Shown here piece after piece: positions 32,798 to 41,680 of a stretch of DNA of 63,763 nucleotides. The DNA lies in NCBI GenBank assembly GCA_029237685.1, contig JAQZBV010000033.1, positions 1 through 63,763 of the forward strand. The letters run 5' to 3'. The position numbers were made by a program, and so were the translations under genes. The notes below the pieces were generated by a model. That model was not told where the DNA came from, did not search any database, and saw nothing but the letters and a program-made list of their open reading frames with translations. Origin of the DNA: Cytophagaceae bacterium (GTDB taxonomy: Bacteria; Bacteroidota; Bacteroidia; Cytophagales; Cytophagaceae). Positions within the stretch are counted from its first letter, which is position 1. Every line of letters begins with the position of its first letter.

Positions 32798-33535
32798 TTA
32801 TCTCCTTAACGCATAACAAAAAATCCCCGTCGCGATCGCTACATTCAACGACTCCGTTTCTCCGAAAGATGGAATGGTCAATCGATCCGTGATGTACTCC
32901 GCCAATTCTTCCGGTATGCCGTGTGATTCACTCCCCATCAGAATGACGGAAGGATCTTGAAATGAATATTCATAAATATTACTTCCTTGTAAATCAGCTG
33001 CTACAATGGGATGAGAGATCGTTTGAAGGAAAGGACCTAACTCCTGGTAAAAAACTTTCACCCGTATAAAGGCACCCATGGTAGCTTGAATAACCTTAGG
33101 GTTAAACCACTCCACTGTTACCGGAGAACAGACAATCTGATCTATTCCGAACCAATCTGCGGTACGTATGATTGTACCCAGGTTACCCGGATCCTGAACA
33201 TTACAGAGTACCAGCATGGATTTGCCTGTATCCGGTTGTTCTTGACGCCTATCCATCATCGGCACGACAGCCAGCGCCGCGTGGTTGGACTCCAAATGGC
33301 CCAATTCACCCAATTGAGTTTCCGAAACGATATCCACGGGGTGCTTGACGGAAGCCAACAATGAAGCGTATTTCAAGGCAAAACGCTCACTGATCACCAG
33401 CCGCTGAATGGCCCATCCGGCCTGTATCAATTCGACCACATTTTTTTCCCCTTCTACAGTAAAAAGACCATAAGTCTTCCTGTATTTTTTATTCTGGAGA
33501 GATTTGATGATTTTTATATCGTTTTTGCTTAGCAT
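32798..33535 (-). CDS. TrmH/SpoU-family RNA 2'-O-methyltransferase
   Basis: A 245-aa SPOUT methyltransferase. The N-terminal substrate-binding part contains NKKYRKTYGLFTVEGEKNVVELI, followed by the knotted SAM domain: LVLCNVQDPGNLGTIIRTADWFG, VILMGSESHGIPEEL and IPSFGETESLNVAIATGIFCY. It methylates a ribose in rRNA or tRNA; the site is unknown. The frame is open to a TTG at 33547, overlapping the divergent tamL start; the ATG at 33535 avoids this and gives MLSKNDIK. Start-to-start distance to tamL is only 5 bp. Confidence 0.92.
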   Translation of the reverse strand: MLSKNDIKIIKSLQNKKYRKTYGLFTVEGEKNVVELIQAGWAIQRLVISERFALKYASLLASVKHPVDIVSETQLGELGHLESNHAALAVVPMMDRRQEQPDTGKSMLVLCNVQDPGNLGTIIRTADWFGIDQIVCSPVTVEWFNPKVIQATMGAFIRVKVFYQELGPFLQTISHPIVAADLQGSNIYEYSFQDPSVILMGSESHGIPEELAEYITDRLTIPSFGETESLNVAIATGIFCYALRR

Positions 33536-33540
33536 CAGAT

Positions 33541-36000
33541 TTGACAAAGAAATCCATATATCATTTCGTACTGTTTTTCGCCGGTTTCGCGCTGCTTTTA
33601 GTCAGCTGCAAACCCAGTTTACGCTATTTCAGCAACGACCCAAAATACAAAGGTAAATACCTGCTAACTAAACAGTCCGTTCAAGGTACTAAAAAATTAT
33701 CAGAAGACGAGCTCAGCACTTACATAAAGCAAAAAAGCAACCGCAACATTCTTGGCTTTCAAGTTTACCTGGGCTTCTACTATTTCGGGAAAAGCTGGTA
33801 CGATACCGTGGCCTTGCAAAAACAATACAACAATCAGGAAGCAACTTTCAACCGACGGATAGAAAAAGCAAAAACAGAAAAGAGAAAAAACAGATTGCGC
33901 GAAAAGAAAAATAAGCGTTTATCTAAAAGCTATAAGAACCTGACTGAAGGCAACTGGTTCATGCGTACCATCGGTGAAGCGCCTGTTGTCTTCGATTCGC
34001 TCAGCAGTGTGGAAAGTGCCCGAAACATTCACCGTCATTTGAAGTCCAAAGGATTCTTGCAAAACGAAGTGACCTGGTCGGTAAAGTACAAAAAGAGAAA
34101 AGCTAAAGTTTCTTACTATGTAAAAGAGAAAGAGCCCTACATGGTTCGTGACTTACACTACGACATTTCGGATCCGCGCATTGATTCACTTAATACCGCT
34201 GCTAAAGGAGGCACTCAACTCAGCAAAGGAATACAGTACAACGAACAAAATCTCTCCGATGAACGGGATCGCCTTTTTACGCTATTGAAAAATAAAGGCT
34301 ATTACAAAATTACCAAGCAGAACATTTACTATACCATAGACAGTAGCTTAAACGCACATCAGCTCGATATCACCCTTCATATCAGAACGACCGACAGCAG
34401 CCAGTTTACCGTGTTTCACATTGATGAAGCCGCATTCTTTGCAGAGGTAAGCCAAGGAGGGTCCATGCCGGATAATTATGATGTGGTACAAGAAGGCATC
34501 ATCACTTACCAGCTTTATGGTAAAAAATACAACACCAAAATTTTAAGCAGAAAAATATACCTGAAGAAAAAAGAGAGTTATTCTCAGCGGAAAATAGAAA
34601 ATATTCAGCGAAGATTGGGGACACTGGATATGTTTAGGCTGGTCAATATCAAACCGGACATCATCAGGAATGATACACTCCTTGCAGACAGTTTAGATAT
34701 TGGAAACAATGCCTTGAAAATTTATATTTACACAAGTCCGTTAAAGAAATACCAATTATCGCAAGAGTATGGCTTATCTGTTGGACAAGGTTATATTCCA
34801 GGTCCCTTTTTAAACGTGACCTTCAAAGCGCGTAATGTTTTTAAAAACTTTGAGATCTTTGAAACTTTTATTCGATACAGTTTGGAAGGACAGGCCTCCG
34901 CTTTAGATGTCGATAACGTATTAACCACACAGCAATTCAACAGCGGGATCAGTTTAACCTTCCCTTCTCTATTGTTTCCGGGACTTCGCAATAAGGTAGA
35001 ACGTAGTGCACCGCGTTCCAGAATTATGATGGGCTATGGGTTTATAGACCGTTACGAATACAGAAGAACATTCATCAACAGTTCCCTCTCCTATTTTTTC
35101 CTTGGCAAAAATAAATTCAGCCAGTTTGGGATTACTCCGATCGATGTGTATGTTGTCAATTCCAACATCAAGACATCGGAGTTTCAGAACTACCTGGATA
35201 CCTTGCGGACCTCAGGAAATAACCTCTATGTGACCTTCAGACAATCTATTGTCACCAACTTCAACTTTTATTATGCTTACAACAATTTTGAGTTTGGTAC
35301 CAACAAGCCGAGTTTCTTTTTCAAACCTTATGTTGAAATCGGAGGCAATGTGCCCAACCTCGTCAGCAGATTCATTACGAAAGAGCCGGACAATAAATTA
35401 TTCAATCTGCAATACTTCGAATACATCAAGTTTCAGCTTGACATGCGTGGTACCAGACCATTGAGTAAAAGGCATAGTGTAGCCGCCAAACTGATAGCAG
35501 GAGTGGTCAGGCCATACGGTTCATCCGGATATGAAAAGGCAGGTAGTTATATTTTACCTTATGAAAAATATTTCTTCTCCGGAGGAACGAGCAGCATCAG
35601 AGCCTGGCAACCGAGACGACTGGGACCTGGTTCTTACAAGGATGTAAACAACGGATATCTTTTTGAACAACCGGGAGAAATATTGCTTGAAACCAGTATA
35701 GAATATCGCTTTAAAATCTATTGGTTTCTGGAAGGCGCCATATTCCTGGATGCCGGCAACGTATGGACCTTGAAAGATCCAACACGACCTGGTTCAGAAT
35801 TTAAATATTTTGAATCCGTTCCCGATGTTGCAGTAGGCACAGGGTATGGTATACGTCTTAATTTCACCTTCCTGATCATTCGATTGGACCTGGGTTATAA
35901 ACTACTCGATCCATCGGAGCCTGTAGGCAAGCGTTATGTATTGGGACAAGCCATTAACAGATCTCCTACCTTCAACATTGGTATAGGTTATCCATTCTAA
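33541..36000 (+). CDS. tamL: TamL-type BamA/TamA-family outer-membrane lipoprotein
   Basis: An 819-aa Omp85-family protein. A lipoprotein signal with Cys23 (FALLLVSCKPSLRYF) precedes POTRA domains (about 40-430; NRNILGFQVYLGF and SYSQRKIENIQRRLGTLDMFRLVNI are typical POTRA elements) and a 16-strand barrel. YFFSGGTSSIRAWQPRRLGPG corresponds to the L6-type RGF/Y-like region. The lipid-anchored form is characteristic of Bacteroidota TamL. It starts with TTG at 33541; no ATG is near enough to keep the signal peptide. tamB, its usual partner, does not follow; hemF does. Confidence 0.88.
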   Translation: MTKKSIYHFVLFFAGFALLLVSCKPSLRYFSNDPKYKGKYLLTKQSVQGTKKLSEDELSTYIKQKSNRNILGFQVYLGFYYFGKSWYDTVALQKQYNNQEATFNRRIEKAKTEKRKNRLREKKNKRLSKSYKNLTEGNWFMRTIGEAPVVFDSLSSVESARNIHRHLKSKGFLQNEVTWSVKYKKRKAKVSYYVKEKEPYMVRDLHYDISDPRIDSLNTAAKGGTQLSKGIQYNEQNLSDERDRLFTLLKNKGYYKITKQNIYYTIDSSLNAHQLDITLHIRTTDSSQFTVFHIDEAAFFAEVSQGGSMPDNYDVVQEGIITYQLYGKKYNTKILSRKIYLKKKESYSQRKIENIQRRLGTLDMFRLVNIKPDIIRNDTLLADSLDIGNNALKIYIYTSPLKKYQLSQEYGLSVGQGYIPGPFLNVTFKARNVFKNFEIFETFIRYSLEGQASALDVDNVLTTQQFNSGISLTFPSLLFPGLRNKVERSAPRSRIMMGYGFIDRYEYRRTFINSSLSYFFLGKNKFSQFGITPIDVYVVNSNIKTSEFQNYLDTLRTSGNNLYVTFRQSIVTNFNFYYAYNNFEFGTNKPSFFFKPYVEIGGNVPNLVSRFITKEPDNKLFNLQYFEYIKFQLDMRGTRPLSKRHSVAAKLIAGVVRPYGSSGYEKAGSYILPYEKYFFSGGTSSIRAWQPRRLGPGSYKDVNNGYLFEQPGEILLETSIEYRFKIYWFLEGAIFLDAGNVWTLKDPTRPGSEFKYFESVPDVAVGTGYGIRLNFTFLIIRLDLGYKLLDPSEPVGKRYVLGQAINRSPTFNIGIGYPF

Positions 36001-36006
36001 TTAATT

Positions 36007-36912
36007 ATGACAAAAGAACACATCGCCGAAGCGTTCAAAGGCATACAGGATTATATCTGTCAACAACTGGAACAGGCAGATGGCAAAGCACAATTTCAGG
36101 AAGACTTATGGCATCGCGAGGAAGGAGGCGGAGGAAGATCTCGCATTCTGAAAGATGGAAATACCTTAGAAAAAGGTGGTGTTGGTTTTTCTGCCGTCCA
36201 CGGTAAAACTCCTGAAAAAATATTGCAAGCTTTATCGCTGCCACCTTCCGATTTCTTCGCTACCGGAGTTTCTATTGTACTACATCCGAACAATCCGCAC
36301 GTTCCTATCATCCACATGAATATCCGATACTTTGAAATGAGTAACGGTACCTATTGGTTTGGGGGAGGCATAGATCTTACACCGCATTACGTGGTAAAAG
36401 AAGACGCACAGTTCTTCCATCAGAAATTAAAAGTACACTGCGACACGTATCATCCGGAATTTTACGGCACATTTAAAAGATGGGCGGACGATTATTTCTA
36501 CATCCCACATAGAAATGAAACGAGAGGCATCGGAGGTATTTTCTTTGATCACCTGAATGAATCTAAATACGGATTGACGAAAGAAGATATTTTCTCTTTC
36601 GTAAAAGCTACCGGCATGCTGTTCACGGAGCTTTATGTGCCTTTGATGAAGAAGAACAGTGCCCTTGCTTTTACTGCTGTAGAAAAACAATGGCAGAAAA
36701 TACGCAGAGGACGCTACGTAGAGTTTAACCTTGTATACGATAAAGGAACAAAATTCGGATTGGATACAAACGGAAGAACAGAAAGTATCCTCATGAGCCT
36801 TCCTCCTGAAGCCTCCTGGGAATACGCCTTTCAGACACAGACTGGAAGTAAAGAAGAAGCCACCTTGGCACAACTAAAAAAAGGCATCGACTGGACCAAT
36901 GAGCGTACTTAA
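36007..36912 (+). CDS. hemF: Oxygen-dependent coproporphyrinogen III oxidase
   Basis: A 301-aa HemF of normal length. LWHREEGGGGRSRILKDGNTLEKGGVGFSAVHG, then MNIRYFEMSNGTYWFGGGIDLTPHYV, YIPHRNETRGIGGIFFD and the C-terminal RYVEFNLVYDKGTKFGLDTNGRTESILMSLPP are the diagnostic signatures. It converts coproporphyrinogen III to protoporphyrinogen IX using O2 in haem synthesis, so the host respires oxygen. It lies 6 bp after tamL and overlaps the PAP2 gene by 14 bp. Confidence 0.97.
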   Translation: MTKEHIAEAFKGIQDYICQQLEQADGKAQFQEDLWHREEGGGGRSRILKDGNTLEKGGVGFSAVHGKTPEKILQALSLPPSDFFATGVSIVLHPNNPHVPIIHMNIRYFEMSNGTYWFGGGIDLTPHYVVKEDAQFFHQKLKVHCDTYHPEFYGTFKRWADDYFYIPHRNETRGIGGIFFDHLNESKYGLTKEDIFSFVKATGMLFTELYVPLMKKNSALAFTAVEKQWQKIRRGRYVEFNLVYDKGTKFGLDTNGRTESILMSLPPEASWEYAFQTQTGSKEEATLAQLKKGIDWTNERT

Positions 36913-37486
36913 TCAACTCATCGAATGGGATCAGCAAGCGCTGGTCTACCTCAATACTCACCTTTGCGCTGCATGGGCCGACCTGGCCATGATCACGATT
37001 TCGGGAACATTTATATGGGTTCCTTTTTATGCCGTGTTATTATATTTCCTGATAAAAAAATTCAGGTACGATACGGTTTGGATTGTGATCTGTGTAGCCA
37101 TAACTATTGCACTATGTGATCAGTTAGCATCAGGTCTTACTAAACCATTAACAGAACGTTTAAGACCATGTCATGAACCCTCTATACTCCCCTTGCTTCG
37201 CATGGTAACGGATTGCGGAGGTACATATGGATTCTTCTCTTCGCATGCTTCCAATACGTTTGGACTGGCCTGTTTTATCTGGTTGATTTTTGGGAAAGCA
37301 AAACCATGGGGATGGCTCTTTGCCTGGGCGGCAATCGTATCTTACAGCAGAATTTACTTAGGTAAACATTATCCACTGGACATAATGGCAGGAGCTGTAT
37401 GCGGTGTGGCTGTAGCCTATCTGATGGTTAAGTTATGCAAGGCGTTGATGAAGCGCTATCCGATTAAATCAAATTCAAACGGCTAA
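36899..37486 (+). CDS. PAP2-family membrane phosphatase
   Basis: A 195-aa integral-membrane phosphatase with five or six hydrophobic segments. The three catalytic motifs are KPLTERLRP (KxxxxxxRP), FFSSHASNTFG (PSGH-like, with His) and SRIYLGKHYPLDIMAG (SRxxxxxHxxxD). Substrates may be phosphatidate, undecaprenyl pyrophosphate or lipid A phosphate. Its ATG lies within the end of hemF, suggesting coupling, and its end overlaps the convergent LytTR gene by 23 bp. Confidence 0.9.
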   Translation: MSVLNQLIEWDQQALVYLNTHLCAAWADLAMITISGTFIWVPFYAVLLYFLIKKFRYDTVWIVICVAITIALCDQLASGLTKPLTERLRPCHEPSILPLLRMVTDCGGTYGFFSSHASNTFGLACFIWLIFGKAKPWGWLFAWAAIVSYSRIYLGKHYPLDIMAGAVCGVAVAYLMVKLCKALMKRYPIKSNSNG

Positions 37487-38141
37487 AGAAATAATCCTTG
37501 TTAGAGGCGCCAATGGGAATTCTTTTTTCTTTGATGATCACCTCCTGGTTATCGATCGCATGAATTTTATCCATGTTCAAAATGTAAGAACGGTGAACTC
37601 TTACAAAACGATCCGCCGGTAATTTATCCTGAATTCCTTTCATCGTGTAATGCACAATGTATTTACAATCTTCCGTTTGTATAATGACATAATCGGCCAT
37701 GGCCTCAATGTATAACACACTGTCAAAAGGAACTCTTAAACTTTTTGCATTGGAACGCACATACATGTCTTTAACTTCCGGCGCGCGTTGATTGGCTAAA
37801 CGCTCTGCGCGCTTCACCGCTCTTAGAAAGCGATCTAAAGACCCGGGTAAAATGAGGTAATCTACCACGCCGGCATCAAAAGATTTAATGGCGTATTTTT
37901 CCTCTTTTGAAAAAGCGATCACCGGTATGGATTGCTCAAAAAAATCAAACACATCAAACGATTTTTCCCCGACCAGTTCTCCTCCTATAAACATCAAAGA
38001 AACATCTTCCTGGTTTATTGCCGGCACTTCGTTGTCCGGATTTTCGATCACCGCAACAACATTGATCAAATTGACCTTTTCCAGGTAGCTTGTTAAAATT
38101 TCTATTTCTGACTTAGAAGAACCTATTATAATGGCATTCAT
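37464..38141 (-). CDS. LytTR-domain regulator with degenerate receiver domain
   Basis: A 225-aa protein with a response-regulator-like N-terminal domain (1-115) and a C-terminal LytTR DNA-binding domain (about 125-220: MYVRSNAKSLRVPFDSVLYIEAMADYVIIQT and VRVHRSYILNMDKI). In the receiver, the acidic pair after strand 1 reads IGSSKSE, the phosphorylation site reads LMFIGGELVG with no Asp, and the usual KP becomes LPGS. Aspartyl phosphorylation is therefore not expected; it is probably a pseudo-receiver controlled otherwise. No cognate histidine kinase is nearby. Confidence 0.88.
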   Translation of the reverse strand: MNAIIIGSSKSEIEILTSYLEKVNLINVVAVIENPDNEVPAINQEDVSLMFIGGELVGEKSFDVFDFFEQSIPVIAFSKEEKYAIKSFDAGVVDYLILPGSLDRFLRAVKRAERLANQRAPEVKDMYVRSNAKSLRVPFDSVLYIEAMADYVIIQTEDCKYIVHYTMKGIQDKLPADRFVRVHRSYILNMDKIHAIDNQEVIIKEKRIPIGASNKDYFFSRLNLI

Positions 38142-38191
38142 GAAAAATACGTTTATCCTATAAAACTAATTACTTCTACGCAACAAACCAA

Positions 38192-38791
38192 TTAAGGTTG
38201 AATCTTATATGCTGCAGTGTACTGCGCAATGTATTTCCCAATAATATCGAACTCAATATTTACCTTACTGCCCTTTTTTACCAGCTTCATATTCGTATGT
38301 TCAAACGTATACGGAATAATAGCTACAGATAATAGCCCAGGCTTAGAATCCACAACTGTCAAACTGATGCCATTGAGACAAACCGATCCTTTGGGCACGG
38401 TAACAAATCCACTGTTCGCATCGTACTCCACCACATACTTCCAACTTCCGTTTTGATCCATGACTTCAGAGCATGTTCCGGTAAGGTCTACGTGACCTTG
38501 AACCATATGACCATCCAATCTGCCATTGAAAGTTAAACAGCGTTCCAAATTCACTTCATCACCTTCTTGGATCAAACCAAAATTTGTCTTCTGAAGGGTC
38601 TCATCAATCAACACTATGCGATGCGTTTCTTCATCAAAGGCCACAACAGTTAAGCAGGCACCATTGTGTGATACACTTTGATCTATTTTCAATTCCTTTG
38701 AAATAGGAGAAGCCACAGTGAGAATCATATTGCTTCTATCGCGCTCTACTTTTCTGACAATGCCTGTAGCTTCTATAATACCGGTGAACAT
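38192..38791 (-). CDS. ribE: Riboflavin synthase, alpha chain
   Basis: A 199-aa protein made of two lumazine-binding repeats. The start MFTGIIEATGIVRKVER and the second repeat's MVQGHVDLTGTCSEV are family-defining, with SVSHNGACLTVV and GSVCLNGISLTVVD in equivalent positions. It dismutates two 6,7-dimethyl-8-ribityllumazine to riboflavin plus a pyrimidine in the cytoplasm. It starts 1 bp after the sugar transferase gene ends, so it is the distal gene of that pair. I see no FMN-riboswitch-like sequence upstream. Confidence 0.96.
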   Translation of the reverse strand: MFTGIIEATGIVRKVERDRSNMILTVASPISKELKIDQSVSHNGACLTVVAFDEETHRIVLIDETLQKTNFGLIQEGDEVNLERCLTFNGRLDGHMVQGHVDLTGTCSEVMDQNGSWKYVVEYDANSGFVTVPKGSVCLNGISLTVVDSKPGLLSVAIIPYTFEHTNMKLVKKGSKVNIEFDIIGKYIAQYTAAYKIQP

Positions 38792-38792
38792 A

Positions 38793-40193
38793 CTATTTTC
38801 CCTTTCCTTTTATAATGGTAAAAATGGTATACCACATGATCTTAAAATCCATGGCCAGCGACATATTCTCAATGTATAGAATATCATGCTTCAATCTTTT
38901 TACCATTTGATCGACATTTTCCGCGTAGCCAAACTTCACTTGACCCAGAGAAGTAATACCAGGCCGCACCCGGTGTAAATGCCTGTAGTAAGGAGCTTTC
39001 AGCATGATCTGGTCAATAAAGTACTGGCGTTCCGGTCTAGGACCTACAAGACTCATGTCTCCGATCAATACATTATAAAACTGGGGGAATTCATCCAGTC
39101 GCGATTTACGCATGAACTTACCCCAAGGTGTAATTCTTGAATCTTTAGAAGAAGCTAAAGCAGGGCCGTGTTTTTCAGAATCAATGTACATGCTTCTGAA
39201 TTTATAAATTTGAAAAGGAATGCCTCCCCGACCTATTCTTTCCTGTGAGAAAAAAACGGGGCCCTTGGAAGTGTATTTAGTAATCAACGCTACGATACCC
39301 AGGAATGGAAAGCCCAGCACCAATACAGCGATAGAAGCAACGATGTCGATGGCTCGTTTCAATGCCTTTTGCCACAACGGAATTAAATCCTGACTGATTT
39401 CAATAAAAGGAAGACCAAAGGCTTGTGTCACTTTAACCGATCCCAATAGCAACTGGTATACATCAGGAATGATACTCACTTTTACATCCAACCCTTCCAG
39501 TCGGCTCATGAGGTCGGTAACCTTAGCGTGCTCAGATGGTTCTATGGCAATAATGACATGATTTATTTTAGCGATGCGAATCAATTTACCAATGTGTACA
39601 TAAGGTCCGATGTGACGTAATTTTTCTTTCCAGAGGTTATGGTTATAATCGTTGACATGCATGTAGCCGATAAAACGTATTCCTTGGTTTTTATGCTCCC
39701 GTTCAATTTCTTCGTACAAATCCAACGCTTTTTGATCAGAACCAATCAGTACGGCTCTGAAATAAATATGCCCTCTGGAAATAGAAATTTTAATAGAGGT
39801 AATGGCAAATACTTTCGCTAAAAACAAAGCGAAAAACTGAACCGTCGTATAATAGCCTAATGTTTTATAATACTCTGTATACCTCGTTACTCCTTCATCA
39901 TCGAGTAACAGCGCCAGGAAAATCAACACCACTCCTACCAATACCACCGGTATGAGCCTAAATACTTCCTTGATTCTTGATTTAGAAAAGATGTCGTTAT
40001 AAAAACCTGTTAAGCTAAGTAATATGACCCAGAACAAACCTATAATAGCCGCATTCAACACTAATGGAATTCCTATAGATTCTTGGTGTTCGTTCAATAA
40101 TTCTTTACGCTCCATGTAAAAAATAATCCACGCGATTACTGATACCAACCAGTCTAACAGAATAAAACGTGTAAATAAAAGTCTTCTTTCCAA
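38793..40193 (-). CDS. Polyprenyl-phosphate sugar-1-phosphate transferase (WbaP/CpsE-type)
   Basis: A 466-aa exopolysaccharide initiating transferase. Four or five membrane helices fill about 10-150, then comes a Rossmann-like CoA-binding-type domain (VLIGSDQKALDLYEEIE and onward), one more membrane helix (about 285-305), and the bacterial sugar transferase domain with SQERIGRGGIPFQIYKFRSMY, SRLDEFPQFYNVLIGDMSLVGPRPERQYF and RPGITSLGQVKFGYA. It transfers a hexose-1-phosphate to undecaprenyl phosphate. No glycosyltransferase cluster surrounds it; it is paired with ribE. Confidence 0.93.
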   Translation of the reverse strand: MERRLLFTRFILLDWLVSVIAWIIFYMERKELLNEHQESIGIPLVLNAAIIGLFWVILLSLTGFYNDIFSKSRIKEVFRLIPVVLVGVVLIFLALLLDDEGVTRYTEYYKTLGYYTTVQFFALFLAKVFAITSIKISISRGHIYFRAVLIGSDQKALDLYEEIEREHKNQGIRFIGYMHVNDYNHNLWKEKLRHIGPYVHIGKLIRIAKINHVIIAIEPSEHAKVTDLMSRLEGLDVKVSIIPDVYQLLLGSVKVTQAFGLPFIEISQDLIPLWQKALKRAIDIVASIAVLVLGFPFLGIVALITKYTSKGPVFFSQERIGRGGIPFQIYKFRSMYIDSEKHGPALASSKDSRITPWGKFMRKSRLDEFPQFYNVLIGDMSLVGPRPERQYFIDQIMLKAPYYRHLHRVRPGITSLGQVKFGYAENVDQMVKRLKHDILYIENMSLAMDFKIMWYTIFTIIKGKGK

Positions 40194-40289
40194 TGGAATA
40201 AAATTAATCCGACAAATATCGAATAGATAGTTTAAATTGCAGCACAGCCGCCCTTACAAAAATACACATTTTAGAGGTAGCAGAAAACA

Positions 40290-40946
40290 ATGAATTTAAT
40301 TGACTCGTTCAGGCATCAGGGATTAAGGAAACAATTGGTTAACCTCTTGACAGAGAAGGGAATTACCAACCAATCCGTATTAAATGCCATTGGACGCATT
40401 CCACGGCATGTGTTTCTGGACAATGCATTCCTGGAACATGCCTACCAGGACAAGGCTTTTCCCATCGACGAAGGGCAAACCATTTCTCAGCCTTATACCG
40501 TAGCTTTTCAAACCTCTTTACTGAATGTAAAGAAAGGAGACAAAGTGTTGGAAATAGGCACCGGATCAGGCTATCAGAGCTGTGTATTGTTAGAAATGGG
40601 AGCCAAATTATACACCATCGAATACCATCATCGCTTGTCTGAAAAGGCAAAATATACGCTGGGCCATATGGGCTACAAAGCCAATTTCTTTTGCATGGAC
40701 GGTACTTTAGGGCTTCCTCAGTATGCCCCTTATGACAGCATTATTGTTACGGCAGGCGCGCCATCCATACCGGAAACGCTAATGAAACAATTGAAAGTCG
40801 GTGGTCACCTGGTGATACCGGTCGGAGACAGCGCCAATCAAACCATGATGCGCATCATCCGCAAAAGCGAAAATGAATTTCAACGCGAACAATTCGGACA
40901 GTTTCGATTTGTGCCGTTAGTTGGAAAGCATGGATGGAATAAATAG
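40290..40946 (+). CDS. pcm: Protein-L-isoaspartate O-methyltransferase
   Basis: A 218-aa SAM-dependent methyltransferase. IGRIPRHVFLDNAF and YQDKAFPIDEGQTISQPYTVAFQTSLL precede the SAM motif VLEIGTGSGYQSCVLLEMG, followed by IIVTAGAPSIPETLMKQLKVGGHLVIPVG. It methylates isoaspartyl residues so that damaged proteins are repaired, or acts in turnover. It diverges from the sugar transferase gene across a 96-bp promoter region, and a word-repeat palindrome separates it from the thioesterase gene. Confidence 0.95.
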   Translation: MNLIDSFRHQGLRKQLVNLLTEKGITNQSVLNAIGRIPRHVFLDNAFLEHAYQDKAFPIDEGQTISQPYTVAFQTSLLNVKKGDKVLEIGTGSGYQSCVLLEMGAKLYTIEYHHRLSEKAKYTLGHMGYKANFFCMDGTLGLPQYAPYDSIIVTAGAPSIPETLMKQLKVGGHLVIPVGDSANQTMMRIIRKSENEFQREQFGQFRFVPLVGKHGWNK

Positions 40947-41025
40947 TAATAAGTGGTAAGTTGTAAGTGATAAGTTTTTCACTTGTAATTTTCTTACCAC
41001 TTACAACTTACCACTTACAACTATT
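40947..41025. repeat. Intergenic word-repeat palindrome (TTGTAAGT family, second copy)
   Basis: AAGTTGTAAGTGATAAGT directly follows the pcm stop region. The opposite arm, with TTACCACTTACAACTTACCA and more, ends 4 bp before the thioesterase ATG. The right arm matches the cassette at 27435-27519 over 27 contiguous bases. Confidence 0.85.
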
Positions 41026-41538
41026 ATGAAGAAATCACCCAACGATTCATTAGTTATCAAATCGGAATTAGTCCTTCCCAACGATACCAATACGCTCAAT
41101 AACCTCATGGGAGGTCGCCTGATGTACTTGATGGACGTCGTATCAGCCATCTCTGCGCAGCGTCATTCGGGCACTACAGTGGTTACCGCTTCTGTCGACA
41201 ACGTATCCTTTACACATCCGATCTCGATTGGCAGTGTAGTAACCTTAACGTCTAAAGTCACACGTTCTTTTACCAGTTCCATGGAAGTGCACATTGAAGT
41301 GTTTGCGGAAAATATTCCTAAAGGGAAAGAAAAAATAAAAACCAACGAAGCATTTTTCACTTTCGTTGCGGTAGATGCCGAGAACAAAACGGTGAAAGTT
41401 CCTGAGCTTGTTCCTGAAACAGCAGAAGAAAAATTATTATTTGAAAGCGCGTTAAAACGTCGCGAGCTTAGGCTAGTATTGGCCGGGAGAATGAAGCCGG
41501 AGGATGCGGAATCGTTGAAGACTTTGTTTGGAAAATAA
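41026..41538 (+). CDS. Acyl-CoA thioesterase (YciA/BFIT-like hotdog)
   Basis: A 170-aa hotdog-fold protein. LPNDTNTLNNLMGGRLMYLMDVVSAISAQRH holds the catalytic Asp, and VTASVDNVSFTHPISIGSVVTLTSKVTRS is the core strand region typical of acyl-CoA hydrolases of the cytosolic long-chain type. It hydrolyses acyl-CoA to free acid and CoA. The last 40 residues are a helical extension (KRRELRLVLAGRMKPEDAESLKTLF) that may aid oligomerisation. Its short spacing to pcm is filled by a repeat cassette. Confidence 0.9.
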   Translation: MKKSPNDSLVIKSELVLPNDTNTLNNLMGGRLMYLMDVVSAISAQRHSGTTVVTASVDNVSFTHPISIGSVVTLTSKVTRSFTSSMEVHIEVFAENIPKGKEKIKTNEAFFTFVAVDAENKTVKVPELVPETAEEKLLFESALKRRELRLVLAGRMKPEDAESLKTLFGK

Positions 41539-41542
41539 AAAA

Positions 41543-41676
41543 GAAAACTGAAAACGGAGAACTGAAAACTGGTTTTAATAAAGCAAAAAGGACTTTATCG
41601 TACATAAAGTCCTTTTTGCTTTTATTCTGTTTTTTGTTTTCAGTTCTCCGTTTTCAGTTTTCGGTTCTCAGTTCTC
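41543..41676. repeat. ACTGAAAAC word-repeat palindrome enclosing a strong bidirectional terminator
   Basis: The outer left arm is GAAAACTGAAAACGGAGAAC plus ACTGAAAACTG (41543-41571); the right arm is CAGTTCTCCGTTTTCAGTTT and further units (41641-41676). In the centre AAGCAAAAAGGACTTTAT (41581-41598) and ATAAAGTCCTTTTTGCTT (41604-41621) form a perfect 18-bp stem with a 5-nt loop and T/A runs on both sides. It lies between the convergent thioesterase and deoxyhypusine-synthase-like genes, so termination from both directions is likely. Confidence 0.88.
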
Positions 41677-41680
41677 TACT

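Noticed and set aside
38142-38191. Possible riboswitch near ribE
   Set aside because: The region downstream of ribE and the 1-bp junction with the sugar transferase leave no room for an FMN aptamer, and no RFN-like conserved bases are seen upstream of 40193.
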